A DNA stretch of 64,000 nucleotides from Amaurobius ferox (taxonomy: Eukaryota; Arthropoda; Arachnida; Araneae; Amaurobiidae). The stretch spans positions 93,070,914 to 93,134,913 of the forward strand of contig OX578138.1 in NCBI GenBank assembly GCA_951213105.1, given 5' to 3'. Below, in pieces: positions 9,721 through 22,496 of the stretch (its first letter is position 1; each line of letters begins with the position of its first letter). The notes beneath the pieces are model-generated. The model did no database searches and was not told the origin of the DNA. It worked only from the letters and a program-made list of their open reading frames with translations. The position numbers and the translations under genes are program-made.

Positions 9721-12119
9721 CAGTACTCCTAGTATTCTTTACCCTTAAATTTTAAGTGAATTAAAGAAAATTTTTAAATTTAGTTATTATTATTAATTCA
9801 TTATTTTAAGATATTGTATGTGGGAGTAAGTTTTTAAGTGAAAGGTTTAATTCCAAATTGCTATTCCCTAAGGTACTAAACTGAACAATAAAAATACTAA
9901 TATAGAAATATATTTTCGGCGTAGGTTTCATATTGGCGATAATTCTGTCATCTCAAGTATAAATTTCATTTTATTTTATTTATAGTCCGACTACTCATTG
10001 TTAATTTTTTTCAAGGCCAGTCATTTGAACAGCCCATAATGTAGAAAAAAAAACGGCCCACCCATATATACCGATAATTTTTTTAAATAATATTTTATAT
10101 AAATAGTGATTTCGTTAACATGTAAAACACTTTTTGGCATTCCAAAACATACATCTAGAAAGCTGTGTTGAGCAATGCTGCAGTTTTATTGAAATGGATA
10201 GAACATACAGCCTTAGCTGTCTACTGTTGCTGCTAAAAGTTTAGCCTAAGCTAAATATGGAGCAATTGACGATACTTCTATTTTGTAAAGACATTTTAAT
10301 AATTAGTTATGCTGCAGAGAATCAGTTAAATAAAGTTAAAAAAAATTCAACATAAAATATAACATTATGTTAACATTCTCTAATCGACGCCCTTTACACG
10401 AGTCATTTAGTGTCCGTTTTCATCGACCTGTATCTCAGAAACTAAAGAGTAGAATGCATAACTTAGAATTTTCGTACAGATATCTGTGATGAGATAGGAT
10501 GTTAGAGCAGGTTCATTTTGTCTCGGCCAATTTTCTGTATCAATGCATCAAAGATGTTACATTTTGGATTCTACTCTTAGGTGAAAACACAGAAATATTT
10601 CTCTTATCAAATTTTAAATAACCGTGACGACTATTCAAAATCTTAAAGAAGTCATATTTACCAGATTTTTTTTTCAAAATGGGTGCTTTATAAACAATAT
10701 TATACAGAAAATTTATTTAAGATGCAGAGTTAAAAATCAGTAATCTCAGAGCCATATTACGCAATGGCGAAGAGTCAAAGGAGTAAAAGGGGACATCGTC
10801 TATTCATATAATTTACGATCAAGCAGCTGTTATTTTAATTTCTGAAATGAATGTATAAAATATGTTCTGTGTAAACAAACAAAGTATTTTTGCCTCGTCT
10901 GATGCATAGCTCAATGCAGGCACCACTATTGTTTCCTCTAATCGTCAATCGAAATTTTCAGAGATGAATCTCTGTCCGTCTACCCACCTCAAGAAATATT
11001 CCATTGAAAATGAAACCGAAAGAAAATGCGAGCGCAACTACAACCCGGGTAAAGGCAGTTCTTTGACAGCCAAGTTTACGCTACAGGGAAGGTGCTGTTT
11101 TTTTTCTTTTTTTGCCGCAAATATAGTGTTTATTATTTGAGTCACCTGGAGAGTTATTTTAAAAGTTAATATGATATCTGATTTGGAAAATCGCTAAGTT
11201 ATAGGAGTCTGGATATTATAGGGTTTTGAATTTTTTTTGAGTAAAAACTCGATATGTGGGATTGATATTTTTAAAGATTATGAGACATTTTTTTCTCAAA
11301 ATATATGTTTTAATTTAGCAGATTTCACTGGACATTTTTTGATTTTCATTTACCATTTGCTTCAATTGTTTTACATAAACTAGAAGCGATATAGCTATAG
11401 CACAGAACATTGCGAGTCTGTCTAGCAACGAAAAATTCTCAGTGAAATGGTGATTCTAAGTGAATCGTGAATGTACTCGTAATATGCAAATACATATTTT
11501 AATATGTTTTAATTACAAAAAATACATCTGTTATATACTAATGCCTTGTACTTACTTTATAACTAAATTTGATAATGCGTAATACTTGATATTTGTAACT
11601 TTAAAAATCACTTTTCAGTCAGCGGCGCATCGAGGGAAACTAAGTAAATAAAGTTATATGCAGCAGCTCGTATATCAGACTATAATATGTTTACATATAT
11701 GCATACACTGACACTAATTACATTTAAAAAAAGCATGTTGATTAGCTTAAAAATATCTGATTCACTTTAAAGTATTCTGATCAACTGGTATGCATAATTC
11801 TGAAACGCGTTACTAATATTCTACATGAAATACAAAAAGAAAAAGAAAACTAAAAATGTTGAATAATTAATCTAAGTATATGCTGATATGCGTAATTCTG
11901 AAACAAATATAAGTATATGCTGATATGCGTAATTCTGAAACATTGAAAATACATTAATAAATGGCAGAGATCATCTTAATCAACCTCAAGCACATCACTA
12001 TTAGTTCGAGTCGCGTTTGGTATAAACTGTTACACAAAACGCCTACAGAATCTTAATCATCTTTTAACTGTTCTCTAATAATTTTTAATGCGATTTATTC
12101 CTTCTTAAAATGTAAAAGT
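9721..12119. other. Anonymous AT-rich DNA
   Basis: No gene can be supported. A 32-bp unit starting AAGTATATGCTGATATGC is tandemly doubled at about 11874-11941, and a weaker match lies at 11788. A short frame at 10964-11140 is discussed in the findings. Confidence 0.5.
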
Positions 12120-12490
12120 TATTTATCCATCAGAAGATGCCAGTCAAATTGTCTGTTGAACGCATCGTCTAATGGTTAATTCTATTAAGTCCGAAGGAAA
12201 AGGGATTCCTGCTGTGAAAAACTTCTTGCAGCCGTGTTTCAAATTAATACGAAAAAATTCATTTACGCTTTGCTATTATTTTTTTATCAGAAGGAGAAGA
12301 TTAAAGTTTGGAACAATTTATCTATGTCTTGAGCAGGAGAGGAGGGATTTTTTTTAGTTCTTCACTGGATTATTACAAGGCTTAAATTAGAAGGATTTGG
12401 GACTTTTGCATTCACGGCTTTGTTGAAGGAGGATTGTCTGTGGAGAAAGCTTTTCCTTTCTAAATGTAGTTCTGAATTTTGAGAATGGAC
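12120..12490 (+). repeat. Family F dispersed repeat, copy F1
   Basis: This is a diverged copy of the unit seen at 14379-15513. Shared blocks are GCAGCC.T.TTTCAAAT, CGAAAAAA, TTCATTT.CG.TTTGCT, AAGATTAAA, CAATTTATCTATGTCT, AGGCTT.AATTAGA and GATTGTCT. It has no coding capacity. The class is unknown, and no poly-A tail or terminal repeats were identified. Confidence 0.55.
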
Positions 12491-13165
<675 letters not shown>

Positions 13166-13242
13166 TTTTTTAATAATGATTTTTGTATACTCATCTTCCC
13201 CTCACCCCATTTCCATTATAGTGATAAGTTACCTTCTATTTT

Positions 13243-13379
13243 TACTTTCCTTATATACATAATGTATAAGGAAAGTATTGTGACAGGGTCGAAAATTCGA
13301 ATTCGAGTTTTCGACGGGAGAGCACGTTTCAAGCATCCCTGATCACGAATCAAACATTTTTGAAGTGATGTCTGTGTGT

Positions 13380-13442
<63 letters not shown>

Positions 13443-14222
13443 TATGTGTGTGTGTGTCAGTTAGACTGTGGAGACGATAACTGACGAACGAATGGACCGA
13501 TTCGAACCAAATTTGGTACAAAAATCACAATCCGTAAACACTAGAAGCCTATTGTTTTTATATGTAATCGAATGTTCAGAACCCCCCTAAATTTTCGAAT
13601 GAAATTTTGAAAAAATCGTCAAAAAATCAAAACCGCTATTAAAGTTACGCAAATAGACATTTCTTATGTAATTTTTCGTTAGAAAACGATTGGCATAAAT
13701 TTTAGAACGCTACCATGAACCATTCTCGAGATATTGTACATTTTTCAAAAAAATTATGAATAAGTCACATAAAAAAAAATTCCTATTGAGAAACATGTTC
13801 ACTTTTCATATGTAATACCATGCGATAAATTGAGTGACATCATTCTCGTGGATCTAGCTCGTTCCATTCATGAAAAAATATACTTTGAATAATACTTTTG
13901 TATTTGAACGCCAATAGTCATTTATCTGCTGTAAGAATAACTTTTTTCTTAGTGCATAACGCTTGGCGAGATTTTGGCGACGTATTTGGCGGAATGTCGC
14001 CAACTTGGCGACTTTTTTGAAATGTTGCCAAATTAATGAAAATCTCGCCAAATGGAAAAAAATGATGCTAAATCAATGAAAATGACGACTAATTGTCGAA
14101 AATTCAATATCTTGGAAAGAATATTAGTATCTACTATAAGAAAAACCTATTTTTTTACTGTAAAAGTAGTAAATTCATTACACTATATAAGGAAAGTCAT
14201 GTGTTGCCCACATCAGATTTTT
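13243..14222 (-). mobile_element. Family A element, copy A3 (near full length)
   Basis: The terminal palindrome is at 13243-13277 (TACTTTCCTTATATACAT and its complement). CGAAAATTCGAATTCGAG follows, then a (GT)n tract at about 13372-13457. The conserved core CGATAACTGACGAACGAAT comes next, then GAAAC.GATTGGCAT, then a segment of repeated GGCGA and TTGGCGAC words (13965-14035). The element ends in CCCACATCAGATTTTT. Length (980 bp) and order match copies A2 and A5. No protein is encoded. Confidence 0.8.
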
Positions 14223-14336
14223 AATCTTAGTATTGGTCTATAGTTACTTCTTTGTAACAGATATGCTAGAGATGGGTATTTTTGTACTTACCGTAGTTTA
14301 TGCATAGTTTTAGATTAAAAATTTCAATTTACATAT

Positions 14337-14380
14337 ATATAGATATATATATATATATACATATGTGTGTGTGTGTGTGT
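14337..14380. repeat. (TA)n(TG)n microsatellite
   Basis: A compound TA then GTGTGT tract lies at the left border of the tandem duplication that follows. Confidence 0.85.
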
Positions 14381-14938
14381 ATTTACTTTAATGACTTTAA
14401 TTTATTGGATTAATCGCTAGAGAGAGAGCCATCGATTTTCGCTTTGAAGATGCTTTTAAAAATGTTAACATTTTATTAATCATCCTTCGCAGGATTTATT
14501 CAATGAAAAAAAAATCCCATTTTCCTATGTGTCAGTTAAACTATCTGCTGGACACATAGCCTAACGTTTAAATCCCCACAAGACGTTTGAAATACAATCT
14601 CTAGCTGTGGAAAAGCTACTTGCAGCCATATTTCAAATACGAAAAAAAAAACTACGAAGAAATTCATTTGCGTTTTGCTGGTTTTTTTTATGTTTCAGAA
14701 TTGCAAGATTAAAACCCAAACAATTTATCTATGTCTGAAACACCAGAAGGGGGAAAGTTTTTGCCCATCCACTCTAATATACAAGGCTTGAATTAGAGGG
14801 GGTTCAATGTTTTCTTTATTTTTCAGGGGTTTGGGGAAGACGAATTGTCTATTGAAAGAATTTTCCTTCATCGATTTCGTTTCTGTAGCTTGCGAAGAGA
14901 AAGTTAAATGCGTAAACAAGAAGTTAACCTACATTATT
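14379..14938 (+). repeat. Family F repeat, copy F2 (first unit of tandem duplication)
   Basis: The unit runs from ATTTACTTTAATGACTTT to AAGTTAACCTACATTAT and is repeated with very few changes at 14959-15513. It contains AACTATCTGCTGGACACATA, CAATCTCTAGCTGTGGAAAA, AAGATTAAAACCCAAACAAT and GACGAATTGTCTATTG. Short frames on both strands (for example 14725-14919 minus) are repeated in the second unit and look non-coding. Confidence 0.85.
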
Positions 14939-14958
14939 ATTATATACATGTGTGTGTG

Positions 14959-15513
14959 TATGTATATTTACTTTAATGACTTTAATTTATTGGGTTAATC
15001 GCTAGAGACATAGAATTTCACTTTGAAGATGTTAACATTTGATTAATCATCTTTCACAGGATTTATCCATTGAAAAAAATTTTTCCCCATTTTCCTATTT
15101 CTATGTGTCACTTAAACTATCTGCTGGACACATATCCTAACGTTTAAATCCCTGCAAGATGTTTGAAATACAATCTCTAGCTGTGGAAAATCTGCTTGTA
15201 GCCATATTTCAAATTCGAAAAAAAAAACTACGAAGAATTTCATTTGCGTTTTGCTGTTTTTTTTTTGTGTTTCAGAATTGCAAGATTAAAACCCAAACAA
15301 TTTATCTATGTCTGAAACACCAGAAGAGGGAAAGTTTTTGCTATCCACTCTAATATACAAGACTTGAATTAGAGGGGGTTCAATGTTTTCTTTATTTTTC
15401 AGGGGTTTGGGGAAGACGAATTGTCTATTGAAAGAATTTTCCTTCATCGATTTCGTTTCTGTAGCTTGCGAAGAGAAAGTTAAATGCGTAAACAAGAAGT
15501 TAACCTACATTAT
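14959..15513 (+). repeat. Family F repeat, copy F3 (second unit of tandem duplication)
   Basis: This is a direct repeat of 14379-14938 at a spacing of about 578 bp. The last 240 bp are almost identical to the first unit. The high similarity implies a recent duplication, or a collapse/expansion in the assembly. Confidence 0.85.
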
Positions 15514-15578
15514 AACGTTGCAATCAGAGGTACAGATACACAGATAGTCTCAAACTAAATTATATAAATGTATTTCAT

Positions 15579-15620
15579 TACTTTCCTTATATACATAATG
15601 TATAAGGAAAGTATTCTGAC

Positions 15621-15652
<32 letters not shown>

Positions 15653-16378
15653 AGTGAGTCTGTGGAGACGATAACTGACGAACGAATGGACCGATTTGAA
15701 TGAAATTTGGTACAAAAATCACAATCCGTAAACACTGGAAGCCTATTGTTTTTATATGTAATCGAATGTTCAGAACCCACCTAAATTTTCGAATAAAATT
15801 TTGAAAAAATCGTCAAAAAATCAAAACCACTGATAAAGTTACGCAAATAGGCTTTTCTTATGTAATTTTCCATTAGAAAACGATTGACATAAATTTTAGA
15901 ACGCTAACATGAACCGTTTTCGAGATATTGCACATTTTTCAAAAAAAATTATCAAAAAGTCATGTAAAATGAAAAACAATATTTCCTATTGAGAAACCTG
16001 TTCACTTTTCATATGTAATACCATGCAATAAATTGGGTGACATCATTCTCGAGGATCTAGCTCGTTCCATTCATGAAAAAATATACTTTGAGTAATACTT
16101 TTGTATTTGAACGCCAATAGTCATTTATCTGCTGTAAGAACAACTTATTTCTTCGTCCAGAACGCTTGGCGAGATTTTGGCGACGAATTTAGCGGAATGT
16201 CGTCAACTTCGCGACTTTTTGAAATGCTGCCAAATTAACGAAAATCTCGCCAAATGGATAAAAATGACGCTAAATCAATGAAAATGACGCCTACTTGTCG
16301 AAAATATAATATCTATGAAAGAATATTAGTATCTACAATAAGAAAAACCTATTTTTTTACTGTAAAAGTAGTAAATTT
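15579..16378 (-). mobile_element. Family A element, copy A4 (truncated)
   Basis: The terminal palindrome is at 15579-15613, but the CGAATTCGAGTTTTCGACGG segment seen in A3 is deleted, so the (GT)n tract (15622-15651) follows at once. The core CGATAACTGACGAACGAAT and the downstream blocks are conserved. The 5' end (CCCACATCAGATT) is missing: the copy breaks off at GTAAAAGTAGTAAATTTA, where a 49-bp tandem repeat begins. Confidence 0.75.
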
Positions 16379-16472
16379 AGTAAAAGTAGTAAAGTACTGT
16401 AAAAAGTACTGTAAGAGTAGTAAGTTTAGTAAAAGTAGTAAAGTACTGTAAAAAGTACTGTAAAAGTAGTAA
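16361..16472. repeat. 49-bp tandem repeat at a repeat junction
   Basis: Two full units and a partial third are present, each reading CTGTAAAAGTAGTAAATTTA, then GTAAAAGTAGTAAAGTA, then CTGTAAAAAGTA. The unit is built from the sequence at the broken end of A4. It joins A4 to the family B remnant that follows. Confidence 0.8.
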
Positions 16473-16474
16473 AA

Positions 16475-17108
16475 TTTGCACTTTTATTTCAATTTCCGAT
16501 TTCATTTGGTAACTAGACATTTTCGAATGTGACGTAGCGAAAATGCAAATAACTAAAATATTTCAAAATCGGCAATTCTTAGAGATATTGGGTTAATCTT
16601 ATTTTTTCTGACGTCAAAATTTATGTTTGAAAAACCATTTGATTAATATATTTGAGCATACGTAGTCCTTTATTTTTAGATTTTAATATTTCACAAAAAA
16701 CAGGTTCCTTTGTTCCAAAATGTACCAATATCTAATCAGCACTAGGCTAACCTACAAGAGATGTATCTGCTAAATTTTGTGAAATTTAGTCTATTATGTT
16801 TTCAACTAGAGGGGATATGGCAATTTTCCGTGGGGCATTTCGCAAAAAGAAAAAAAAATGGTTTTATCTCGAATCGTACCAAATTCAAATCAGCGCCAGG
16901 ATTACCCACAAGGGACTTAGCTTCCAAATTTTATGAAATTAATTCAATCAGTTTTTCAGTTAGAGTGGATACGATATCTGCGCAGACAGACAGGCACACA
17001 CACATACACACACACAGACGTCACGCGAAAAATAAATTTTTCGTTTTTTATAGGTCCCAAAACGTGTATATCCGTCGAAAATATTATCAAGTATTGCAGA
17101 GAAAGTAA
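16475..17108 (+). mobile_element. Family B element remnant, copy B3
   Basis: Shared blocks with the full copy at 56676-57421, in opposite orientation, are TTTGGTAACTAGAC, a TGTGTGTG/CACACACA tract with GACGTCAC (17000-17020), AAAACGTGTA.ATCCGTCGAAAA, and a degraded final palindrome. The 115-codon frame at 16761-17108 lies in this repeat and shows no known domain. Confidence 0.6.
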
Positions 17109-17287
17109 TTAGGAGTCGCTCAATTCCAATTGTTGGTATACATATTGCTTGATATCTTCGATTTCGAATTAAAAATAATTACTCTATTCCTAAATTTTCT
17201 ATGAATTTTAATATGAAACTTTTCGTAATATTTTAAAACATTCGTAGCAAAAGTGCGCACCGCACATTTTTCTTCATAAACGGTTTT

Positions 17288-17695
17288 TTACATTCCTTGC
17301 AATACATAGTAATGTGAAGGGAAAGTATTGGAATCATACCGAAAATCGCAACTCGAGTTATGCTCAAATGTATCACTTAAATACTTGTTTTGTACGTAAT
17401 TTTTGACGATAAAAAGAATAACACCAACCCCATTACTATAACAATAGCCATTCACGAGATATTTTAGTGGTTTTTTTGCATTCTTGCTACGTCGCCTTCG
17501 TATATTTGTGCAGTTACCAAATAAAATCGAAAGTTGAATTAAAAGTGCAAATTCGATGTAATTTCAAATTAGTTTGAGTGTTTTTTTTGTGTGTGTGTGT
17601 GCAATAAAACTCAATTCAATGAATTATTAAAGAAATTAGGATAAAATAAATTTAAATCTGCAGGGAAAGTCATGTGCTTCTAACATCATATTTTT
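17288..17695 (-). mobile_element. Family B element, internally deleted copy B2
   Basis: The degraded palindrome TTACATTCCTTGCAATACAT, then GGGAAAGTATTGGAATCAT, then GAAAATCGCAACTCGAGTT matches B1 at 56676. The other end, CTGCAGGGAAAGTCATGTGC, then AACATCATATTTTT, matches the 5' end of families A and B. About 340 bp of the interior is missing. Confidence 0.65.
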
Positions 17696-20023
17696 ATAAT
17701 AGATTTTGAAATTTAGATCCGTTATACATTATTTTACGAAATTCTGCAGACCAGGTTACAGAGTATAAATTGAAATTTTGATTTTCTTATATATTCCTTT
17801 ACCTCTACAGGGTGATTTCAACGTTCGCTATTTAGCTCATGTTAGATTAACCAAATGAATACTGTTTTCAGATTATGTTCAAAGTTGTGTTATCGTATAT
17901 GTAGAAAGAAATCTGCCCGAATTATGCATATACTTGCAAAAATTGCCTATTTAGGACTTAATACCAGCGAAGGAGAATTTAGGAGCAGCGAGCATGGCGC
18001 AGCGGGTGTATCATTACAAAGTGAAGTTATTGCTCTTAGCGTATCTCTACACCCCTGCATTTACTAAACAGGAGTATACGAATGGCATAAAAAGATCGAG
18101 AGCTACTGCAAGTTGAAAACTCAGACCACACGACCAACCCGAAGGCTTATGGTAGCAAGATGTGGAGCTACTGCAAGTGTAGTTGGGAGCATTTTACAGA
18201 TCGCAGTGGTCGTGTCAAAAAGCTTATTTAAGGAGTAATACAAAATCGTATTAGGACGTAATGGTCGATGGACCCATCACTTGAGTAGCAGACCCAAGAC
18301 ATATTACGTATCCACAAAGCTTGAGTGGCATGGCTATGTGTGCGTTCGCGCAGCGGGCTATGATGCTTTCATCACTAATTTATTCGTATTACCCCAGCTT
18401 AGCGGACGAACCCGCGACTACGCCTCTTGAAATATCGAATGAATGAATGCAATTCATCCCTGCTTGAAATCCCGAGCAATGGCAGGTACATTTTCTAAAA
18501 CGATATAAATGTATCAAATATATGTAACATATGTACTTGACACTTTTAAAATGTCCTCGATATTTCTTTACTGTGAATATAAGGTTAGGAAATGCCAATT
18601 GTTTCCCTTTCGCAAACAAAACACTTTCCCTAGCTTAAAAAACAAGATATTTCGTATAGATATAAATCGAAAAAACAGTCATTTTACACGTAAAAGTCTG
18701 GAGGCAAATAGCAATGTCTGAAGTAGAGCTGCTAGGCCTATATCTTTCTAAACTGTTCACTCTCTTGCCTTCAAATCCATAGGAGTCGAAATTGAATCTC
18801 GACTACGAAGTGATAGCATTGTATATTCCTACATACTTAGTGGTGCAGAATTCAATGCAAACTGTAGTTTCCTACCTTGTCTACATAAAAGAACAGCATA
18901 GCCGCAAAATAAATGCCTCCAGTCTAATATCAGAGATCAAAATGTCGACGAAAGAAAATGTTTCTATTAAATTCTACATCTAAAAAAGAAATATGTTTTC
19001 TTCCTACAAGACGCCTGAACGCGAGCATTTTGTAGTGTATAACACTAACAAGAACAATAAATCTTTATTTTGTATTTTTAGAATTCAAAGACCTTCTGTT
19101 CTACATATAACACACTAATTAATGTAGCTTACTATAATTCTGTCCCTTGTTGAGACGAAGATAGATTGTCCTTGGGAATTCTAATTTTTCGATTGCATTC
19201 TAATGTTTCGGGAAGAGAAGTGGTAATCTATCATTAAAAGGTTAGTGTCATTTCTTGTTACGCCTCTGAATCTACAAATATATAGAATTTATCAAATTGA
19301 TTATCTTTGTTTCATTACAAGAAATACGGAACTTTTTCGAAACTATTAAATAATGAGAATAACTTATTGATTTCAAACCCTGACAGAGCACTGTCAGTTT
19401 TATTTTTACTTTCTCATACTTCTTAATACAGAACAGAGAAAGTATTGTTCTTTTTTTTAATTTAGAGATTCTGATGCCAAATATATGTTTTAGGCCATTA
19501 TATGTTTTAGGATTTTTCTACAGAAGCAATTTATATTATAGTTAACAGTATTAATGCAAAATATATATTTTTAAATTCCTTTCTTTCACTAAAACAGACT
19601 ATTTCATCGGTCTGTAATACTTTAAATGTTTCTTTTTATTTTCAGTATTATTTTGTAAGACATTTCAGCATTATTTGTTAAGCAAACTTTATTTTTATAA
19701 TTATATAATATATATATATACAGAATCATACAGTTTCATCTTACAACTTAGGGAGGGATACAAAATGAATGTAAATTTACAGTAAATCTGTTTTAAATAA
19801 TGCATTAGTAGACACAGAAATTCATACAAACTTTCTTTTACAAAAAAAAATTAAATTAAATAACTCAGATAAAACTTGAATAACTTGTTTGTAAATAAAT
19901 CATTTTGTGAGAGAGCTGTGTTTGAGAAAGATATAGTCAAATTTATTTTAGTATAACTAAATAATAAAACTTAACTGGCAGCTAATCTTTATAGCATATT
20001 ACTGTAAATTCTTGAAAACATAT

Positions 20024-20030
<7 letters not shown>
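17696..20030. other. Anonymous DNA with possible SINE and Tc-type fragments
   Basis: No gene was identified. TA-CAGGGTGATTTC at 17807 looks like a single Tc/mariner-type terminus without a partner. At 17995-18006, TGGCGCAGCGGG fits a tRNA-type A box, and on the minus strand CGGGTTCGTCCGC (near 18400) resembles a B box. Neither has its partner box at tRNA spacing. The rest is plain AT-rich DNA. Confidence 0.4.

Positions 20031-20091
<61 letters not shown>
20031..20091. repeat. (TC)n(TA)n microsatellite
   Basis: A run of TC repeats passes directly into TA repeats. Confidence 0.95.
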
Positions 20092-20092
<1 letters not shown>

Positions 20093-21874
20093 CATTAAGA
20101 ACATCAAGTGAGTTTCAAATTCGAATTTATCACTTACGCTAATCGACGACAAAAATCAATATACCACTCAGGAACAGGAGCAATTAAGATAAGAATATTC
20201 TATCTTGATCACCTTTCCATTACAATATTTTTATTTTTTTATTTTAATGTATCTTATATGCATCAGTTCAATTGGTCAATATCAAGATTTATTTCTAGTT
20301 TATAAATACAAAAATACATCATTGTTATAAGTTACTTTATAGTAATTTACACGCTGCATCAGCCATATTCAGCCTATCGTAACTATATGCATTTAATAAA
20401 TCAATTTTGCATCAATCAATTTAGCATGATATTGAGAACTTTTAAATGAATTTATTCTCCATGTTAGAACTCAAACTTCATTGAATTAATTTTTTGATTT
20501 CAACAATACATTTGCACCACTGAAAAATAATATGTCTAAATTGAACAAAATATTTACAGATAAGTTATTATTTCTTACTTTATATTATATAATAAGTGTA
20601 ATATTATACAATGTCTGAAAAAAAAGTATAATATAGGTATATACATCGTTACAGAAAAAAAATGTTTAAAGTATATTATCTGCTTTAGAGGAGACAAAAA
20701 CTAAATTTAAAAATAGAAAATATTTCAATAACTAAAAAGTAACATTGTTATTTTAATATTATATATGCATTTAATTTATTCAAATGCATTATTTACATTT
20801 ACTCATCTTTGAAAATGTTACTTTGTTTCTTTTTGTACATTTGTCTCTATTGATACCTTTAATATAAAAATGAAGTCTAGTTATCAAGTAAAATCTCAAC
20901 AATGTTTCTGTCAGTTCAACTCTGTGACTTTCACATCCTATAATGCTTAATATGAAGTTTGAAAAAGCGTCACATAAGTCACTTATACTATCTCTGTTAT
21001 GTAAATTTATAGAGAAACATTTTGTAAATTTGTACTCTAAGTTTTAATAAAATTAAATAGATTTATTGATTAAATGATTAATCAAATTACGATCTAGCAA
21101 AATTTAACTAAAATAACAGTCTAATCGTTAACTTATATTGCTGACAACAGATGGCGCTGTACTCTCTTGATCCCCATTTTTACCGGATGTGTCTTGAATT
21201 ATTGGAACAGGTTTTTCAAGAGTTCGCTCTTACGAACGCTACACTAAATATTCTAGGCACTGTAACCTAGTCGTACATAGGCCAAAAATAAATCCCATTG
21301 GACGATCGTTCAAATGCTGAAACGGAAATCGGCGTTTCTCAACAGCTGGGAAAACGGGTTTCTATAGAATATAGAGAGTAACTACTGTTGTCTCATCTGT
21401 TTCCATCCCATCTATCCCTCGCTCTAATCCCTTGACCTTCTTGCATTTCAGATCATTTACATACATCGGCCAACTGCGTTTGTCTCGCAATTTGATAAAT
21501 TATATGGTCAAAGTTTCACAGTGTTGCATTTTCTATGTCGTGTATTGTATGTTATGATGTGCGTAACACATTAAAAACCATGAATTCCTAATTAATAGTA
21601 CTTAAACTTTTTCTCAACGAAATCCACACTAGGAGCCTATTCAGTATTTTCGTTTTTGAACACATAAATACAAAACCCTCATATAAGGGGCGTTCCCAAA
21701 ACTGGAAACAATTTAGGTAAGGCCAAACGAAGATGCAAAGACTAAGTTCATAAATACAAAAGCCTCCTATAAGGAGCATTCTTATATTTCATTTTCCTTT
21801 CATAGTTTAGAACGAGAAAAATTGTTTCTTGAAGACTAATATTTTCATTTTGAAATGAATTTCAAAGTATTATA
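20092..21874. other. Anonymous AT-rich DNA
   Basis: No gene or structured repeat was seen. AGATGGCGCTGTACT at 21151 resembles words common next to arthropod Tc/mariner ends, but nothing else supports an element there. Confidence 0.5.
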
Positions 21875-22492
21875 CAGGGTGAGTCAGAAGTCTTAGGCCA
21901 AACTTTAAGAGGTGATAAATCACCTCTAAACAAGCAATTTTTGTCATACAAAGCAGGGTCGTAATGCAAGAGGTGAACCTCTAGGTGGTAGCTCATGAAA
22001 TGAGGAAATGATGACTATCTCTTGAAAAGAGGAAACACAAAAATGACAGAGTAAGCACGAAGTACGTTTTACTGACAGAAATTGCAGAATGCATGGACAA
22101 AGTTACAGAAACTGCTCAAAAATGCGACCACCAGCAGTAATGCAGGCCTTCGACGTAGCGAGCTGAGCACTTTAACAAAAACAACTGGCATATCTTGGAC
22201 AACGCCGGCAGCAACAGCAGTCATTGCACAAGGTCCTCGTCGGAGTCGATGGGGCTATCGTAGAGGAAACTTTTCATAAAGCCCCATAAGAAAAAGTCGA
22301 GACAGGAAAGATTAGGCGATCGTTAAACCCTGGCCAGTTCTGACACAGTCGTCACTGCGTTCAATGTCAGTGACGTCTAGCGGTTGATCTCTTGCGTTAC
22401 GACTCTACTTTGTATGACAAAAATTTCTTGTTTAGATGTGATTTATCATTATCACCCCTTAAAGTTTGACCCAAGTGTTCTAACTCACCCTG
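21875..22492 (-). mobile_element. Internally deleted mariner-type element
   Basis: The ends are CAGGGTGAGTCAGAAGT and its near-complement ACTCACCCTG, flanked by TATA on both sides (TA target duplication). Terminal inverted repeats run for roughly 100 bp, including CAAGCAATTTTTGTCATACAAAG against its complement near 22410. The minus strand at about 22325-22235 encodes the end of a transposase: RSPNLSCLDFFLWGFMKS, the motif that normally reads RSPDL.P.DFFLWG and holds the third catalytic Asp. Here that Asp is Asn, and the rest of the transposase is gone. At 618 bp it is a dead, MITE-like derivative. Confidence 0.8.
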
Positions 22493-22496
22493 TATA

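Noticed and set aside
13216..13521. 101-codon minus-strand frame with Thr-His repeats
   Set aside because: It translates the microsatellite and palindrome of element A3. The same holds for 15550-15780 and 52072-52366.
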